Of a stretch of 64,000 nt of DNA, positions 17,055 to 26,293 are shown one piece after another (within the stretch, counting starts at the first letter, position 1; each line of letters starts with the position of its first letter). The notes beneath the pieces are model-generated. The model was not told the DNA's origin, did no database searches, and saw only the letters and a program-made list of their open reading frames with translations. Source of the DNA: Mycolicibacterium phocaicum. Lineage in GTDB: Bacteria; Actinomycetota; Actinomycetes; Mycobacteriales; Mycobacteriaceae. The translations under genes were made by a program, and so were the position numbers. Location of the stretch: assembly GCF_010731115.1 (NCBI RefSeq), contig NZ_AP022616.1, forward strand, positions 1,922,001 through 1,986,000. The letters run 5' to 3'.

Positions 17055-17954
17055 TCAGTTCCCGACGTAATCCAGAATCGCCGCGGCCACCTCGGCCGGG
17101 CGGTCGACCTGCAGGAAATGTCCTGCGCCGTCGATGGTTTGGACCACGGAGCCAGCGGGCAGAGCGCCGAGCAGCTGCTCGGTGTAGCCGACCTGCATCG
17201 CGCCGTCGTCGGTACCGTGCAAATACAGGATCGGGGAACCCGGCAGCTCCAGCAGGTACCGCTCAAACTCGGCATATGGGCCACCGACGCTGCCTGGGCG
17301 CACCAGGGCCCGGTAGTAGCCGACCGCGGCGGCGCGATGCGCGGCCGTCGGGAGCGCGGCGAGCGTCCTTGCGACATCCCCGGCCACGTCGGCGCCGGCC
17401 GGCGACCAGTCGCGCCACAGCCGCGGGATGACCCGGTGCAGGGTGCGCTCCGGCAGGCCGGGCAGCTGAAAGTACATGATGTACCAACTCATTCGGAGTT
17501 GGACCAGGCCCATCCGGGCAGTCCGCGCGGCACTGAAGCGCGCCTGGCTCATCGCCGCCAGCGGCGGGACGGACATCGACACCACCGATCCGAACGGCGA
17601 ATCCGGATATGCGGCAACGGCATTGGCGGCGAAGGCGCCCCAGTCGTGCCCCACCAGCACGGCGTCGGGCCCGCCGCCCAGCGCGTCGTAGAGGTCCAGC
17701 ACGTCGGACACCAACGCGCCGACGTGGTAGTCGCCGTCGCCCGGCACCGCGCTCGGCGCGTAGCCGCGCATGAAGGGCGCCACGACCCGGTAGCCTGCCT
17801 CCGCGAGCAGTGGGGCGAGCCGGCGCCAGCCATGTGCGCTATCCGGAAAACCGTGCAGGCACAACATCAATCGCCCATCGCCCGGCCCCCACGCCAGCGC
17901 CCGCATCCGCAGGCGCGGCAGCGTGAGGTCCAGGATCTCCTGATTGGCCATCAT
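17055..17954 (-). CDS. Alpha/beta hydrolase, epoxide-hydrolase-like
   Basis: This 299-residue alpha/beta-hydrolase has the oxyanion block LHGFPDSAHGW and the nucleophile elbow VGHDWGAFAA, whose aspartate nucleophile (rather than serine) points to epoxide hydrolase or haloalkane dehalogenase chemistry. The acid is probably in YLHGTDDGAMQ, and the base histidine is in DGAGHFLQVD. Epoxide hydrolase fits better than dehalogenase because of the HGFPD block. The gene is two bases from the upstream dehydrogenase stop and 16 bases before the LLM oxidoreductase, so it is co-transcribed. Two adjacent ATGs (17954 and 17951) are equally possible starts. Confidence 0.87.
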   Translation of the reverse strand: MMANQEILDLTLPRLRMRALAWGPGDGRLMLCLHGFPDSAHGWRRLAPLLAEAGYRVVAPFMRGYAPSAVPGDGDYHVGALVSDVLDLYDALGGGPDAVLVGHDWGAFAANAVAAYPDSPFGSVVSMSVPPLAAMSQARFSAARTARMGLVQLRMSWYIMYFQLPGLPERTLHRVIPRLWRDWSPAGADVAGDVARTLAALPTAAHRAAAVGYYRALVRPGSVGGPYAEFERYLLELPGSPILYLHGTDDGAMQVGYTEQLLGALPAGSVVQTIDGAGHFLQVDRPAEVAAAILDYVGN

Positions 17955-17956
17955 CG

Positions 17957-18982
17957 TTACGGAGTCAGCGTGACCTTGATGCAGTCCGCCGTACGCGCCG
18001 CCACCGCGGCGTAGGCCTTCGGCGCATCATCGAGCGACATGGCGTGGGTGAAGATGCCGTCGACGTCGAGCCGGCCCGACTGCAGCAGCGGGATCAACGC
18101 CGGCCAGGTTTGTTGCACCGGCGCGGTGGTCATGCGCAGCGTGATGCTGCGGATGAGCGACAGCGTCGCGGGGAATGGGAATGGGTTGAGGTCGTGCACG
18201 CCGACCACGGACACCGTGCCGCCCGCGCGCACGGTGGTCAGCGCCGCGGTCATGGTGGTGTCGTTACCGACGGCATCGATCACGGCGGCCGCTCCCCTGC
18301 CGCCCGTCGCCTCATGGACGGCGCCGATCTGCTCCGGGCTGATCGCGGTGGCGCCGCTGCGGGCGGCCATCTCGCGGCGCCCCTCGACGGGGTCGACGGC
18401 GAACACCTGCCCCGCGCCCTGTGCGATGGCGCAGCGCACGGCACACAGGCCGACCGCACCCAGACCGAACACGACGACGGTGCCGCCGGGCGGGATGTCG
18501 GCGCGCTGCGCCGCGGCCCAGCCGGTGGCGAGGTTGTCGGTGAGCAGTAGCGCGGCCTCGGTGCTGAGATCGCTTGGCAGCCGGTGCAACTGGAAATCCG
18601 CGGACGGCACGGCGAGCAGTTCGGCCTGCGCGCCGCCGAGCACCCCGGAACCGAAGATCTGCGGACCCGACACGCAGGTGATCGGATCCAAGGTGGCGCA
18701 GCCGACGCAGTGGCCGCAACCGGCCACCGACGAAATCAGCACCGGGTCACCGACTTTGACGGTACGCACCTCCGCGCCCACTTCGACCACGGTGCCGATC
18801 GCCTCGTGACCGAGCGCCAGCGGCGTCGCCAACGGGTAGTCACCTTCGTAGAAATGCAGGTCCGATCCACAGATGGCGGCCGTGGTGATCTGGACGACCG
18901 CGCCGTCGGGCCCGGGCAGCACCGGATCAGGCACGGTGTCGACGTAGACGTTCCCGGGGGCGTCGATCAATACGGTTCTCAA
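17957..18982 (-). CDS. Zinc-dependent alcohol dehydrogenase, medium-chain family
   Basis: This 341-residue medium-chain dehydrogenase has catalytic zinc ligands in AICGSDLHFYEGD and ALGHEAIGTV. The structural zinc cluster is in CGHCVGCATLDPITC, with all four cysteines present. The coenzyme-binding GLGAVGLCAV is followed by DPVEGRR, where the Asp favours NAD+. It starts with TTG at 18982, with AGGTGG five bases upstream. It heads the operon with the hydrolase and F420 oxidoreductase and is divergent from an AraC-type regulator, which probably controls it. The true substrate, probably a secondary alcohol or diol, is unknown. Confidence 0.9.
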   Translation of the reverse strand: MRTVLIDAPGNVYVDTVPDPVLPGPDGAVVQITTAAICGSDLHFYEGDYPLATPLALGHEAIGTVVEVGAEVRTVKVGDPVLISSVAGCGHCVGCATLDPITCVSGPQIFGSGVLGGAQAELLAVPSADFQLHRLPSDLSTEAALLLTDNLATGWAAAQRADIPPGGTVVVFGLGAVGLCAVRCAIAQGAGQVFAVDPVEGRREMAARSGATAISPEQIGAVHEATGGRGAAAVIDAVGNDTTMTAALTTVRAGGTVSVVGVHDLNPFPFPATLSLIRSITLRMTTAPVQQTWPALIPLLQSGRLDVDGIFTHAMSLDDAPKAYAAVAARTADCIKVTLTP

Positions 18983-19010
18983 CTGTCCACCTCTGCTGAT
19001 CCGGTATTCC

Positions 19011-19023
19011 GTAACGGTGTTAC
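19011..19023. promoter_or_regulatory. Inverted repeat GTAACggtGTTAC in a divergent promoter region
   Basis: Perfect 5-base arms are separated by 3 bases, located 29 bases upstream of the dehydrogenase start and 77 bases upstream of the AraC gene. The form resembles operators of TetR-like dimers more than the direct repeats usually bound by AraC proteins, so a further regulator may act here. Confidence 0.45.
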
Positions 19024-19087
19024 AGAGTCACCTTACGGAGTCCGGATCCCGCTGTGTCGAGAACCCTCGGCAAGGCCCCGCCGCGCC

Positions 19088-19093
19088 TACCAT
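19088..19093 (+). promoter_or_regulatory. -10 hexamer TACCAT of a leaderless promoter
   Basis: TACCAT ends six bases before the ATG of the AraC regulator at 19100, and there is no ribosome site. This arrangement selects the ATG at 19100 as both transcription and translation start. Confidence 0.45.
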
Positions 19094-19099
19094 CGAGAC

Positions 19100-19906
19100 A
19101 TGGAAGCGGGCAGCCGGCGGCTGAGTGCCGCCGTGTGGGACCTCGCGATTCCGGCGCGCCGGCAGCCGGGGGTGGCCATGGCGGGGTTCCGCGGCCGGGC
19201 GCCCGCGCAGCTCGCGCTGCAGCTCGTGCCCTATCCCGCGGTGACGGTGTTCATCGAGTTCGGTGACGGGGTGCTCATCGACGACTCGGGCACGCACCGG
19301 ACCGGGGGCGGCATCGTCGGGTTGACGCCCGGCGCGGTGACCGCCGTCGGCCGCGATGTCGACTGCCTGCAGATCCGGCTGTCGCCGGTGCTCGCCCGCG
19401 CGGTGTTCGGTGCCGGCGACCCGACCGGCGTGCTGCCACTCGACGCGGTGTGGGGTCGCGATGCCGAGCGCCTGTGCGCGCGGCTGTACATCGCTGCCTC
19501 GTGGGATGAGCGATTCGCCATCGCCACAACGGAATTGGCTCGGCGCCGCGAAGCCGGGCCCGCAATGGATCCCGAGGTTGCGGCGGCGTGGCACTGGATG
19601 GCGCACAGTCACGGGCAGGTCCGGATCGAGCGCATCGCCGACGAGCTCGGCTGGAGCCGCAAGCGACTGTGGTCACGGTTCGGCACGCAGATCGGCCTAC
19701 CGCCCAAACGGGCCGCACAACTGATCAGATTCGACGACGCCGCGCACCGCCTCGCCACCGGCACCGCGCCCGTCGAGGTGGCCGACGCCTGCGGTTATGC
19801 CGACCAGTCGCACCTGCACCGCGACGCCCGGTTGTTCGCGGGGATGACGCCGGCCGGCGTCGCCGCGGCACCGTGGCTCGACGTCGACCCCGTGGCCTGG
19901 CGGTAA
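19100..19906 (+). CDS. AraC-family transcriptional regulator
   Basis: This 268-residue protein has a C-terminal pair of helix-turn-helix motifs of the AraC/XylS type: the first in RIERIADELGWSRKRLWSRF, the second in PVEVADACGYADQSHLHRDA, followed by the FAGMTPAGV closure. The N-terminal half (cupin-like, VPYPAVTVFIEFGDG) is probably the effector domain. Many relatives in mycobacteria control nearby oxidoreductase operons, so the divergent dehydrogenase-hydrolase-LLM operon is the likely target. The long open frame upstream of the ATG at 19100 is a shadow. Confidence 0.87.
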   Translation: MEAGSRRLSAAVWDLAIPARRQPGVAMAGFRGRAPAQLALQLVPYPAVTVFIEFGDGVLIDDSGTHRTGGGIVGLTPGAVTAVGRDVDCLQIRLSPVLARAVFGAGDPTGVLPLDAVWGRDAERLCARLYIAASWDERFAIATTELARRREAGPAMDPEVAAAWHWMAHSHGQVRIERIADELGWSRKRLWSRFGTQIGLPPKRAAQLIRFDDAAHRLATGTAPVEVADACGYADQSHLHRDARLFAGMTPAGVAAAPWLDVDPVAWR

Positions 19907-19955
19907 AGGAACATTCCTCCAAGACACCACCGCATCCGGAGGCCATCGTGGAGGC

Positions 19956-20882
19956 ATGGACCCCGAGCTGCAGCCCTTCCTGTCGCTGTTCCCGAAAGCC
20001 GAATTGGACGATCCGGTGGCGGCCCGCCGACGGCTTGCCGAACTGTCCGCCGCCGTGCCGGCGCCCGACACCGCCGGCCTGCGAATCAGCGACCGCCGCG
20101 TCCCTGGCCACCCCGACATTCCGGTACGCGTGTACCAGCCCGCGGAGCCCGTCGGCGCCGTCCTGTGGCTACGCGGCGGCGGGTTCGTGATGGGCGATCT
20201 CGATACCGAACACCCGTGGGCCGCGCGCATCGCCCAGGCCACGGGCGCCGTCGTGGTGTCCGTCGGCTACCGCTGCGCACCCGAGAACCCTTATCCCGCA
20301 GCGCTGGACGACGTGTATCAGGCCCTCACCTGGCTGGCGGCGAATGCGCCGCAGCTCGGCGTCGAGCCGAGCCGTATCGCCGTCGGCGGTCATGCCGCGG
20401 GCGCGAACCTCGCCGCCGCGGCCGCGCTGCGCGTACGTGACGAGGGCGGCCCCCGGATCGCCTTTCAACTGCTCAACCAGCCACCACTCGACGATCGCCA
20501 GCACAGCTGGTCGGCCCGGACCTTCACCGACACCGTCTTCATGACGCGGAACAAGGTCGCCGCCAGTTGGCGGCACTATCTCGGTGGCCGGCCCGCGTCG
20601 GCCTACGCGGCGCCGGCGCGGGCCGAAGATCTGTCCGGGCTACCGCCCACGTACCTCGCCACGGCGGAGTTCGATCCCAATCGCGACGAAGCGCTCGAGT
20701 TCGGCATCCGGCTGCTGCAGGCGGGCGTTTCCGTCGAACTGCACCAATGGCCCGGCACGTTCCACGGATCGCAGGTGATCCTCGGTGCCGACGTCTCGAG
20801 GCGCCAGCTCGCTGAACTCGGTGGGGCACTGCGCCGCGGCCTCGCCGCGGGGGCGGCGGACCTGCGGGCGGTGTCCGCATGA
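19956..20882 (+). CDS. HSL-type alpha/beta hydrolase fold protein lacking the catalytic serine
   Basis: This 308-residue protein of the hormone-sensitive-lipase (family IV) alpha/beta-hydrolase fold is recognised by SVGYRCAPENPYPAALDD, the DPNRDE acid region and the GTFHGSQ base region. The nucleophile elbow should read GDSAG but is G145-H-A147-A-G149, so the serine is alanine. The oxyanion motif HGGG is R73-G-G-G. The codons GCC and GCG leave no ambiguity. It therefore cannot act as an ordinary esterase and may be a pseudoenzyme, binding protein or non-hydrolytic lyase. The TGA overlaps the start of a cupin gene, so the two are made together. Confidence 0.88.
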   Translation: MDPELQPFLSLFPKAELDDPVAARRRLAELSAAVPAPDTAGLRISDRRVPGHPDIPVRVYQPAEPVGAVLWLRGGGFVMGDLDTEHPWAARIAQATGAVVVSVGYRCAPENPYPAALDDVYQALTWLAANAPQLGVEPSRIAVGGHAAGANLAAAAALRVRDEGGPRIAFQLLNQPPLDDRQHSWSARTFTDTVFMTRNKVAASWRHYLGGRPASAYAAPARAEDLSGLPPTYLATAEFDPNRDEALEFGIRLLQAGVSVELHQWPGTFHGSQVILGADVSRRQLAELGGALRRGLAAGAADLRAVSA

Positions 20883-21244
20883 TCGTCGACCTCTTCGCGT
20901 CCTTCGTCCACCTCTACGACGACGGCCGCATCGAACCGGCCGAGCGCACGTTCGGCTCCGGGGAGCCGGGATGGCATGTCATGACGTTCCACGCGGAGAC
21001 CGACGCCCAGGTGCATGCCGACTATTGGGAAATCCACACCGAGGCAGACGAACTCGTCGTCTGCCTCGCCGGTGAGATACGGCTGTACCTACGCGCTGAA
21101 GAGAACGGTCCCGGCGTCACGCTGACGACGGGACACGCGATGGTCGTGCCGAGTGGGACGTGGCACCGCATCGCGTTGACACGTCCCAGCGACATCATGT
21201 CGATCACGTTCCCCCGCGGCAGCCGGCTCGATCAGTGCGACTGA
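20879..21244 (+). CDS. Cupin-domain protein coupled to the pseudo-hydrolase
   Basis: This 121-residue single-domain protein has the beta-barrel cupin pattern: WEIHTEADELVVCLAGEIRL (first motif) and GHAMVVPSGTWHRIAL (second motif). Metal ligands are probably the His and Glu residues of the first motif and the His of TWHR. Small cupins of this kind bind a metal and act on or sense small acids or sugars, and no specific reaction is implied. Its ATG overlaps the upstream TGA (ATGA), so it is likely to work with the serine-less hydrolase-fold protein. Confidence 0.85.
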   Translation: MIVDLFASFVHLYDDGRIEPAERTFGSGEPGWHVMTFHAETDAQVHADYWEIHTEADELVVCLAGEIRLYLRAEENGPGVTLTTGHAMVVPSGTWHRIALTRPSDIMSITFPRGSRLDQCD

Positions 21245-21258
21245 CCGCGGGGGCAACG

Positions 21259-23124
21259 TCAGACCACCTCGCGGCGCCGGCGCCCGATGTAGACACTCAG
21301 GCCGATGGCGCCCAGGCTCAGCACGCCGCAGGTCACCGCGGCGATGGTCAACGCCTTGTTCGGGTTCTCCAGCCCCTTCTGGTCGTTGACCAGTTGCAGG
21401 TTGTAGTCGCCGGGCAGTGGCGCCTCACGCGGTTCGTCGAGACCCGGGAACTGCTGCGTCCGGTGCACCTCGAATTGCCGTTCGCCACTGGGGCTCTGGG
21501 TCCACTGACCCCAGGCCGGCGTGACGCCGTCGAGCAGCACGCGGCGCTCGCCGTACTGCACGTCGTCACCGGCGTCGACGATGCGCTGCACCCGGAACGG
21601 CTGGTAGACCGCGTCCGAATAGCGAACCTGCACAGGCACATTCGCGTAGCTCAGCACCGGCGGAGGCGGCGGGGGCAGCGGCACGCCGACGCCCGGGTAG
21701 TAGCCGCCACCGAAGAAGCTGCCGACCGCCACGTTGACGGCCGTGTTGACGGCGTTCACCACGACCGCGGTGAAGCTGTAGGCCGCGAGGTCGGCAACCT
21801 CCATGACGATGCGCTGCAGCGGCGGGATGTAGACGATGCGCGGCGCGTTGCGGTAGACGTACACCACCCGCACGGGGTCGCGGTACGGGTTGAACAGCAC
21901 GGGACGGTAGTAGTCGTCGTACTGCACCCAGTCGGGCCGCCACTGCCGCACCCGGTTGTCCCAGTCCCGGCCCATCGGCCGGTCATCACGACGGTCCCAG
22001 TCCGGCCGGTTGTCCCGACGGTCCCAGTCCGCGCGCGTGTCGAACTGGAAGTTGGCGACGTTGACGACCTTGGCGAGGTCGGCGACGTCGTGCACCGGGG
22101 CCGGTTCCGGCAGCTTCACGTCGACCGCGGCAGCGGCCTTCGCGGTGGCGATGTCCTCGGCCGGCGCGGTCACCGTCTCGGGCTTGAGCAGCTCGATCGG
22201 CCGCACCTCGCGGGACGTCGACGGCGACGCCGACTTCGACGAACCCGCCGTCACCGTGGCCGACGCCGAGGCCGAGGCTTCGGCCCGACCGGGACCGGCC
22301 TCGACGCGCTCACCGAACTGCCCTTCCAGACCGGCGACCGGCTTGCCTTCTGCCACAGTGCGATCCGTGGGGGTCGCCGACTTGTCCGGGTCGACGGCGC
22401 CGGCCGGTGCCGGGCGCTCGGCGAGCGCGGTGGTCGGTCCCTGTGTTGCCGAGGTGGCGGACGGGGCCGACTTGTCCGGCTCGGCGGCAGCGGTCGACGG
22501 CCGTGCCGGAGTGGTCGGGTCGGCCGGGGCTTCCTGCGCCTTGGTGACCTTGGTGGTCGGTGCAGGAGCGTCGGTGTGTGACGGCGGCGCCGCGACGACG
22601 GGCGTGTCCGCCGGCGTCGTCGTGGTCACGGGAGCCTGCGGCGTCTTCTCCGGCGCCTTGCTCTCGGGGACCTTGTTGTCGGGCGCCTTGTTCTCGGGCG
22701 CCTTGTTCTCCGGAGCGGCGATCACCGGCGCCACTGGGGTGACGGGCGCCGCGGGCGGGTCGGCCGGCGGTTTGGCCTGGACCGCCGGAACGTCGGCAGG
22801 AGCGGGCCGGCTCGGCGCCTCGGCCTCTACCGGCTGCTCCCGCTGCTTGCGTCCCCGCTGGCCGCCGCCGTCCTGCCCGTAGCCACCCGACGAACCCGAG
22901 CCGTCCTGCGCCGAGGACGAATCCTGCCGCGGCGGCTTGGGCACCAGCGTGGTGGTGCTCGAGCTGTCCGAATCACTGCTCGGTTTGGCGGACACCGGAG
23001 CCGCGCCCACGGTGAGAGCGGTCAGTGTCGTCACCACACCGGCGGCGACGGCTCCTACGAGCCGGCTCTGCCGGCGGGCCTGCTGAATATTTTTGTTATC
23101 GGTTTTATCGGTTTGAGTACCCAT
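21259..23124 (-). CDS. Large Pro/Ala-rich exported protein with C-terminal membrane anchor
   Basis: This 621-residue protein has an N-terminal hydrophobic signal (LVGAVAAGVVTTLTALTVGA). A long low-complexity Pro/Ala/Thr/Lys region follows, with the pentad repeat APENK/APENK/APDNK/VPESK/APEK. Next come an Asp/Arg-rich tandem DWDRRDNRP-DWDRRDDRP and a folded domain with many Tyr/Val (RVVYVYRNAPRIVYIPP), a Pro-rich loop and QYGERRVLLDGVTPAW. The end is a membrane helix (ALTIAAVTCGVLSLGAIGL) and basic tail RRRR. It is most likely an envelope-spanning, surface-exposed protein. I do not recognise the family. The ATG at 23124 has AGGGAG upstream. Confidence 0.75.
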   Translation of the reverse strand: MGTQTDKTDNKNIQQARRQSRLVGAVAAGVVTTLTALTVGAAPVSAKPSSDSDSSSTTTLVPKPPRQDSSSAQDGSGSSGGYGQDGGGQRGRKQREQPVEAEAPSRPAPADVPAVQAKPPADPPAAPVTPVAPVIAAPENKAPENKAPDNKVPESKAPEKTPQAPVTTTTPADTPVVAAPPSHTDAPAPTTKVTKAQEAPADPTTPARPSTAAAEPDKSAPSATSATQGPTTALAERPAPAGAVDPDKSATPTDRTVAEGKPVAGLEGQFGERVEAGPGRAEASASASATVTAGSSKSASPSTSREVRPIELLKPETVTAPAEDIATAKAAAAVDVKLPEPAPVHDVADLAKVVNVANFQFDTRADWDRRDNRPDWDRRDDRPMGRDWDNRVRQWRPDWVQYDDYYRPVLFNPYRDPVRVVYVYRNAPRIVYIPPLQRIVMEVADLAAYSFTAVVVNAVNTAVNVAVGSFFGGGYYPGVGVPLPPPPPPVLSYANVPVQVRYSDAVYQPFRVQRIVDAGDDVQYGERRVLLDGVTPAWGQWTQSPSGERQFEVHRTQQFPGLDEPREAPLPGDYNLQLVNDQKGLENPNKALTIAAVTCGVLSLGAIGLSVYIGRRRREVV

Positions 23125-23202
23125 CGCGCATCGACTCCCTGCTGTGTCGCAACGTCTCACCGAGTCCATCTACTTAGACGGGCTCGGCGTTACATTCGAC
23201 GT

Positions 23203-24705
23203 CTACTTGGCCGGGATTGTTCCGGCCGCGACCGAAGCGGCCGGGCCGGCGGGCGGTGCTGGGGCAGTCGATCCCGCCGGGAACCCGGTCACCGGCACGC
23301 CGGGGGTGCCGATCCGGCCCGCCAACCACGGGAAGCTGGTCTGGAACGCCGTCACCGCGAACGGCCAGTCGTGCTTGCCCGGCTGGGCGACGACGGCGCA
23401 GTCGATACCCAGCTGACGCCCCAGGGCGCACAACGCCTTGCCGGCCTCGGTCTGGTCGCCGGGGTTGCCGGCGCCGTCGCGGCCGCCGAGACCGACGGCG
23501 TCGGGGCGGGCCTTGGGCCCTTTCCATTGGGTCGGGGCATCCGACGAGATGGCAAACCAGCCCGAGACACCTTGATAAGGACCGTGTTTGGTCATCACCG
23601 TCCGGGGATCGAAGGCCGCCCACTGCGCTTCACTGCCGCCGTAGAGCCGGGCGATGGTCTGTTCCTTGGTCCCCGCGTTGGGCCCCATGTCCCCCGCGAT
23701 GTCGACGAACGTGCCGAACTGCTCGGGATGCATCACCGCGAGGTCCACCGCGCAGGTCCCGCCCATGGACCAGCCGACGACGCCCCAGTTCGCGGGTTTG
23801 GCGCTGACACCGATCGTGGACTCCAGGTATGGCGGGATGTCCTTGGTGAGGTGGTCGGCGACGTTGCCGCGCGGGCCGTTGACGCACTCGGTGTCGTTGT
23901 TGAACGAACCGCCCGCGTCGACGAAGACGAACACCGGTGCGTTGCCGCCGTGAGCGGCAGCGAAGTTGTCGAAGAGGCTGGCGACGTTGCCGATGCGCAG
24001 CCAGTCCGCCGGGGTGTTGAATTCGCCGGCGATCATCATCACGGCGGGCAGCGGCGGGGTGTTGCGCGCGAACCATGCGGGCGGCAGGTAGACGACCTCG
24101 GTGCGGTGCTTGAAGCCCGACGCGGTGTCCGGGATGTCCACCTCGACCACCGCGCCGTGTGACGGGACGACACCGGCGGCCTTCATCGAGGTGACGCTGG
24201 ACATCTCGGTCTCGTCGGTCAGCGGGCCGGCGGTGAGCTCGCCCCACGCGGTCTGGACGGTCGGGAAGTAGCCGACCCAGTCGTTGAGGGCGACGCCGGT
24301 GCTGAGCAGGCACAGCGGCACGGCCAGGACTGCGACGACGCGACGCCACCACGCGGCACCGCGCCAGCCGAGCAACAGCACGCCCAGTGCCAGCCCCGAC
24401 AGGCCCACCCAGATCCACAGGGCTGCCGGTGCCGGATTCCCCGCCAGACCCTGGGATGTCGTTAACCAGTTCGCCCATGCGGCAGCCGCGATGCCGAGGA
24501 TGGCGCAGAGCGGTAGCCACAGGTAGCGCCACCGCCGGCCTCGCCACCCGATGGCCAGGAGCAGGACGATCGCGGCGATCACCTGGATGGTCACGGGCAG
24601 CCATCCGTAGAGCAGAGACAGTCCGTGGTGATTGGGGGCGACAACGGGCGGGAGAGGCGGAGCGGTCGAGCCGCCCGGGGCGTCGGCAAGAAGCGTCGTC
24701 GTCAC
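23203..24705 (-). CDS. Membrane-anchored esterase of the antigen 85 / putative-esterase superfamily
   Basis: This 500-residue protein has four predicted membrane helices in the first 150 residues, then an extracytoplasmic alpha/beta-hydrolase domain. The nucleophile elbow is VGWSMGGTCAVDLAV (serine in GxSMGG, as in antigen 85 and S-formylglutathione-hydrolase-like esterases). The base region is PGKHDWPFA. The acid is probably in the SSDAP region. The superfamily includes mycolyltransferases, so activity on cell-envelope acyl groups is possible but not established. It starts with GTG at 24705 with no strong ribosome site. A Pro/Ala tail ends the protein. Confidence 0.85.
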   Translation of the reverse strand: MTTTLLADAPGGSTAPPLPPVVAPNHHGLSLLYGWLPVTIQVIAAIVLLLAIGWRGRRWRYLWLPLCAILGIAAAAWANWLTTSQGLAGNPAPAALWIWVGLSGLALGVLLLGWRGAAWWRRVVAVLAVPLCLLSTGVALNDWVGYFPTVQTAWGELTAGPLTDETEMSSVTSMKAAGVVPSHGAVVEVDIPDTASGFKHRTEVVYLPPAWFARNTPPLPAVMMIAGEFNTPADWLRIGNVASLFDNFAAAHGGNAPVFVFVDAGGSFNNDTECVNGPRGNVADHLTKDIPPYLESTIGVSAKPANWGVVGWSMGGTCAVDLAVMHPEQFGTFVDIAGDMGPNAGTKEQTIARLYGGSEAQWAAFDPRTVMTKHGPYQGVSGWFAISSDAPTQWKGPKARPDAVGLGGRDGAGNPGDQTEAGKALCALGRQLGIDCAVVAQPGKHDWPFAVTAFQTSFPWLAGRIGTPGVPVTGFPAGSTAPAPPAGPAASVAAGTIPAK

Positions 24706-24776
24706 AGAATTCGATGATGGTGGCGCTAGCTGTGCGCCGGCTGTGCTGACCGCATGAGCCTTGTGAGCTTCAGGCG

Positions 24777-25037
24777 CTAACCGATGCCGATCCCGAAATA
24801 CAGTTCGGGCACGACGCCCGGATACAGGTCACGCGGGTTGGCGCCACCGGCCTGTCCGGGAATGCCAACGCAGACGTCCTCCTCGACGCCGTCGACGTGC
24901 CGGCTCTGGCAGGTGGCCGGCTGATCGGCGGCTGAGGTCGGCGCCGTCAGAAACCCAGCTCCGAGGCAGCCGGACGCCGCGAGCAGCGCGGCGGCCATCC
25001 GCCACAGCTGCCCCGCCTTGATCGCAGTGTTCGTCAT
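24777..25037 (-). CDS. Small secreted protein, unknown
   Basis: This 86-residue frame has a signal peptide (LWRMAAALLAASGCLGAGFL, cleavage near TSAA-D). The short mature part has two cysteines (ATCQSRH and DVCVGIPG) and ends in a Gly/Ile tail. The ATG at 25037 starts the signal peptide and has a weak GGGCGAG site. There is no recognised family. Codon use and the signal peptide support a real gene, but it is short and unconfirmed. Upstream lies the unusually AT-rich gap. Confidence 0.6.
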   Translation of the reverse strand: MTNTAIKAGQLWRMAAALLAASGCLGAGFLTAPTSAADQPATCQSRHVDGVEEDVCVGIPGQAGGANPRDLYPGVVPELYFGIGIG

Positions 25038-25954
<917 letters not shown>

Positions 25955-25968
25955 CGGGCCCGGCGGCG

Positions 25969-26112
25969 CTACCGACTACTGAGCAGGGCGAGTTCCTGCT
26001 CGGTGACCAAGCGCTCCATCTCGGCGCGATAGGCCAGGTCGTCAGACGGACGACGGGTGACGGCGGCGGTGAGCTGCGCGACGATGCGTTCCACCTTGCG
26101 AGCTGTAGACAT
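25969..26112 (-). CDS. Very small protein, 47 residues
   Basis: A short frame reads MSTARKVERIVAQLTAAVTR..., rich in charged residues and probably one or two amphipathic helices, ending in LALLSSR and TAG. It starts at ATG 26112 with GGGAG 8 bases upstream. It is convergent with rpf, 14 bases beyond its stop. No family is recognised. The ribosome site and mycobacterial codon use make it a fair candidate for a real small protein. Confidence 0.5.
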   Translation of the reverse strand: MSTARKVERIVAQLTAAVTRRPSDDLAYRAEMERLVTEQELALLSSR

Positions 26113-26293
26113 TGGACGCTCCCAACCACGAACTGAATGGCCTGACTGCCCTCAAGCCACTCTGATCACACTGGTCTACACGCGTCACATTTCGGCCACG
26201 GCTGCATCACATGTCGCACACGTCGGCGCGCCGTGCGCGTGTCTCGCCAAACCCGCGTGAGACCGTGCCGCGCCCTCTCCCCGCGAGCGAGCG

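Noticed and set aside
21259..23124. Sortase substrate
   Set aside because: The tail has a helix and basic residues but no LPXTG; the nearest match LPGDY is about 40 residues too early.
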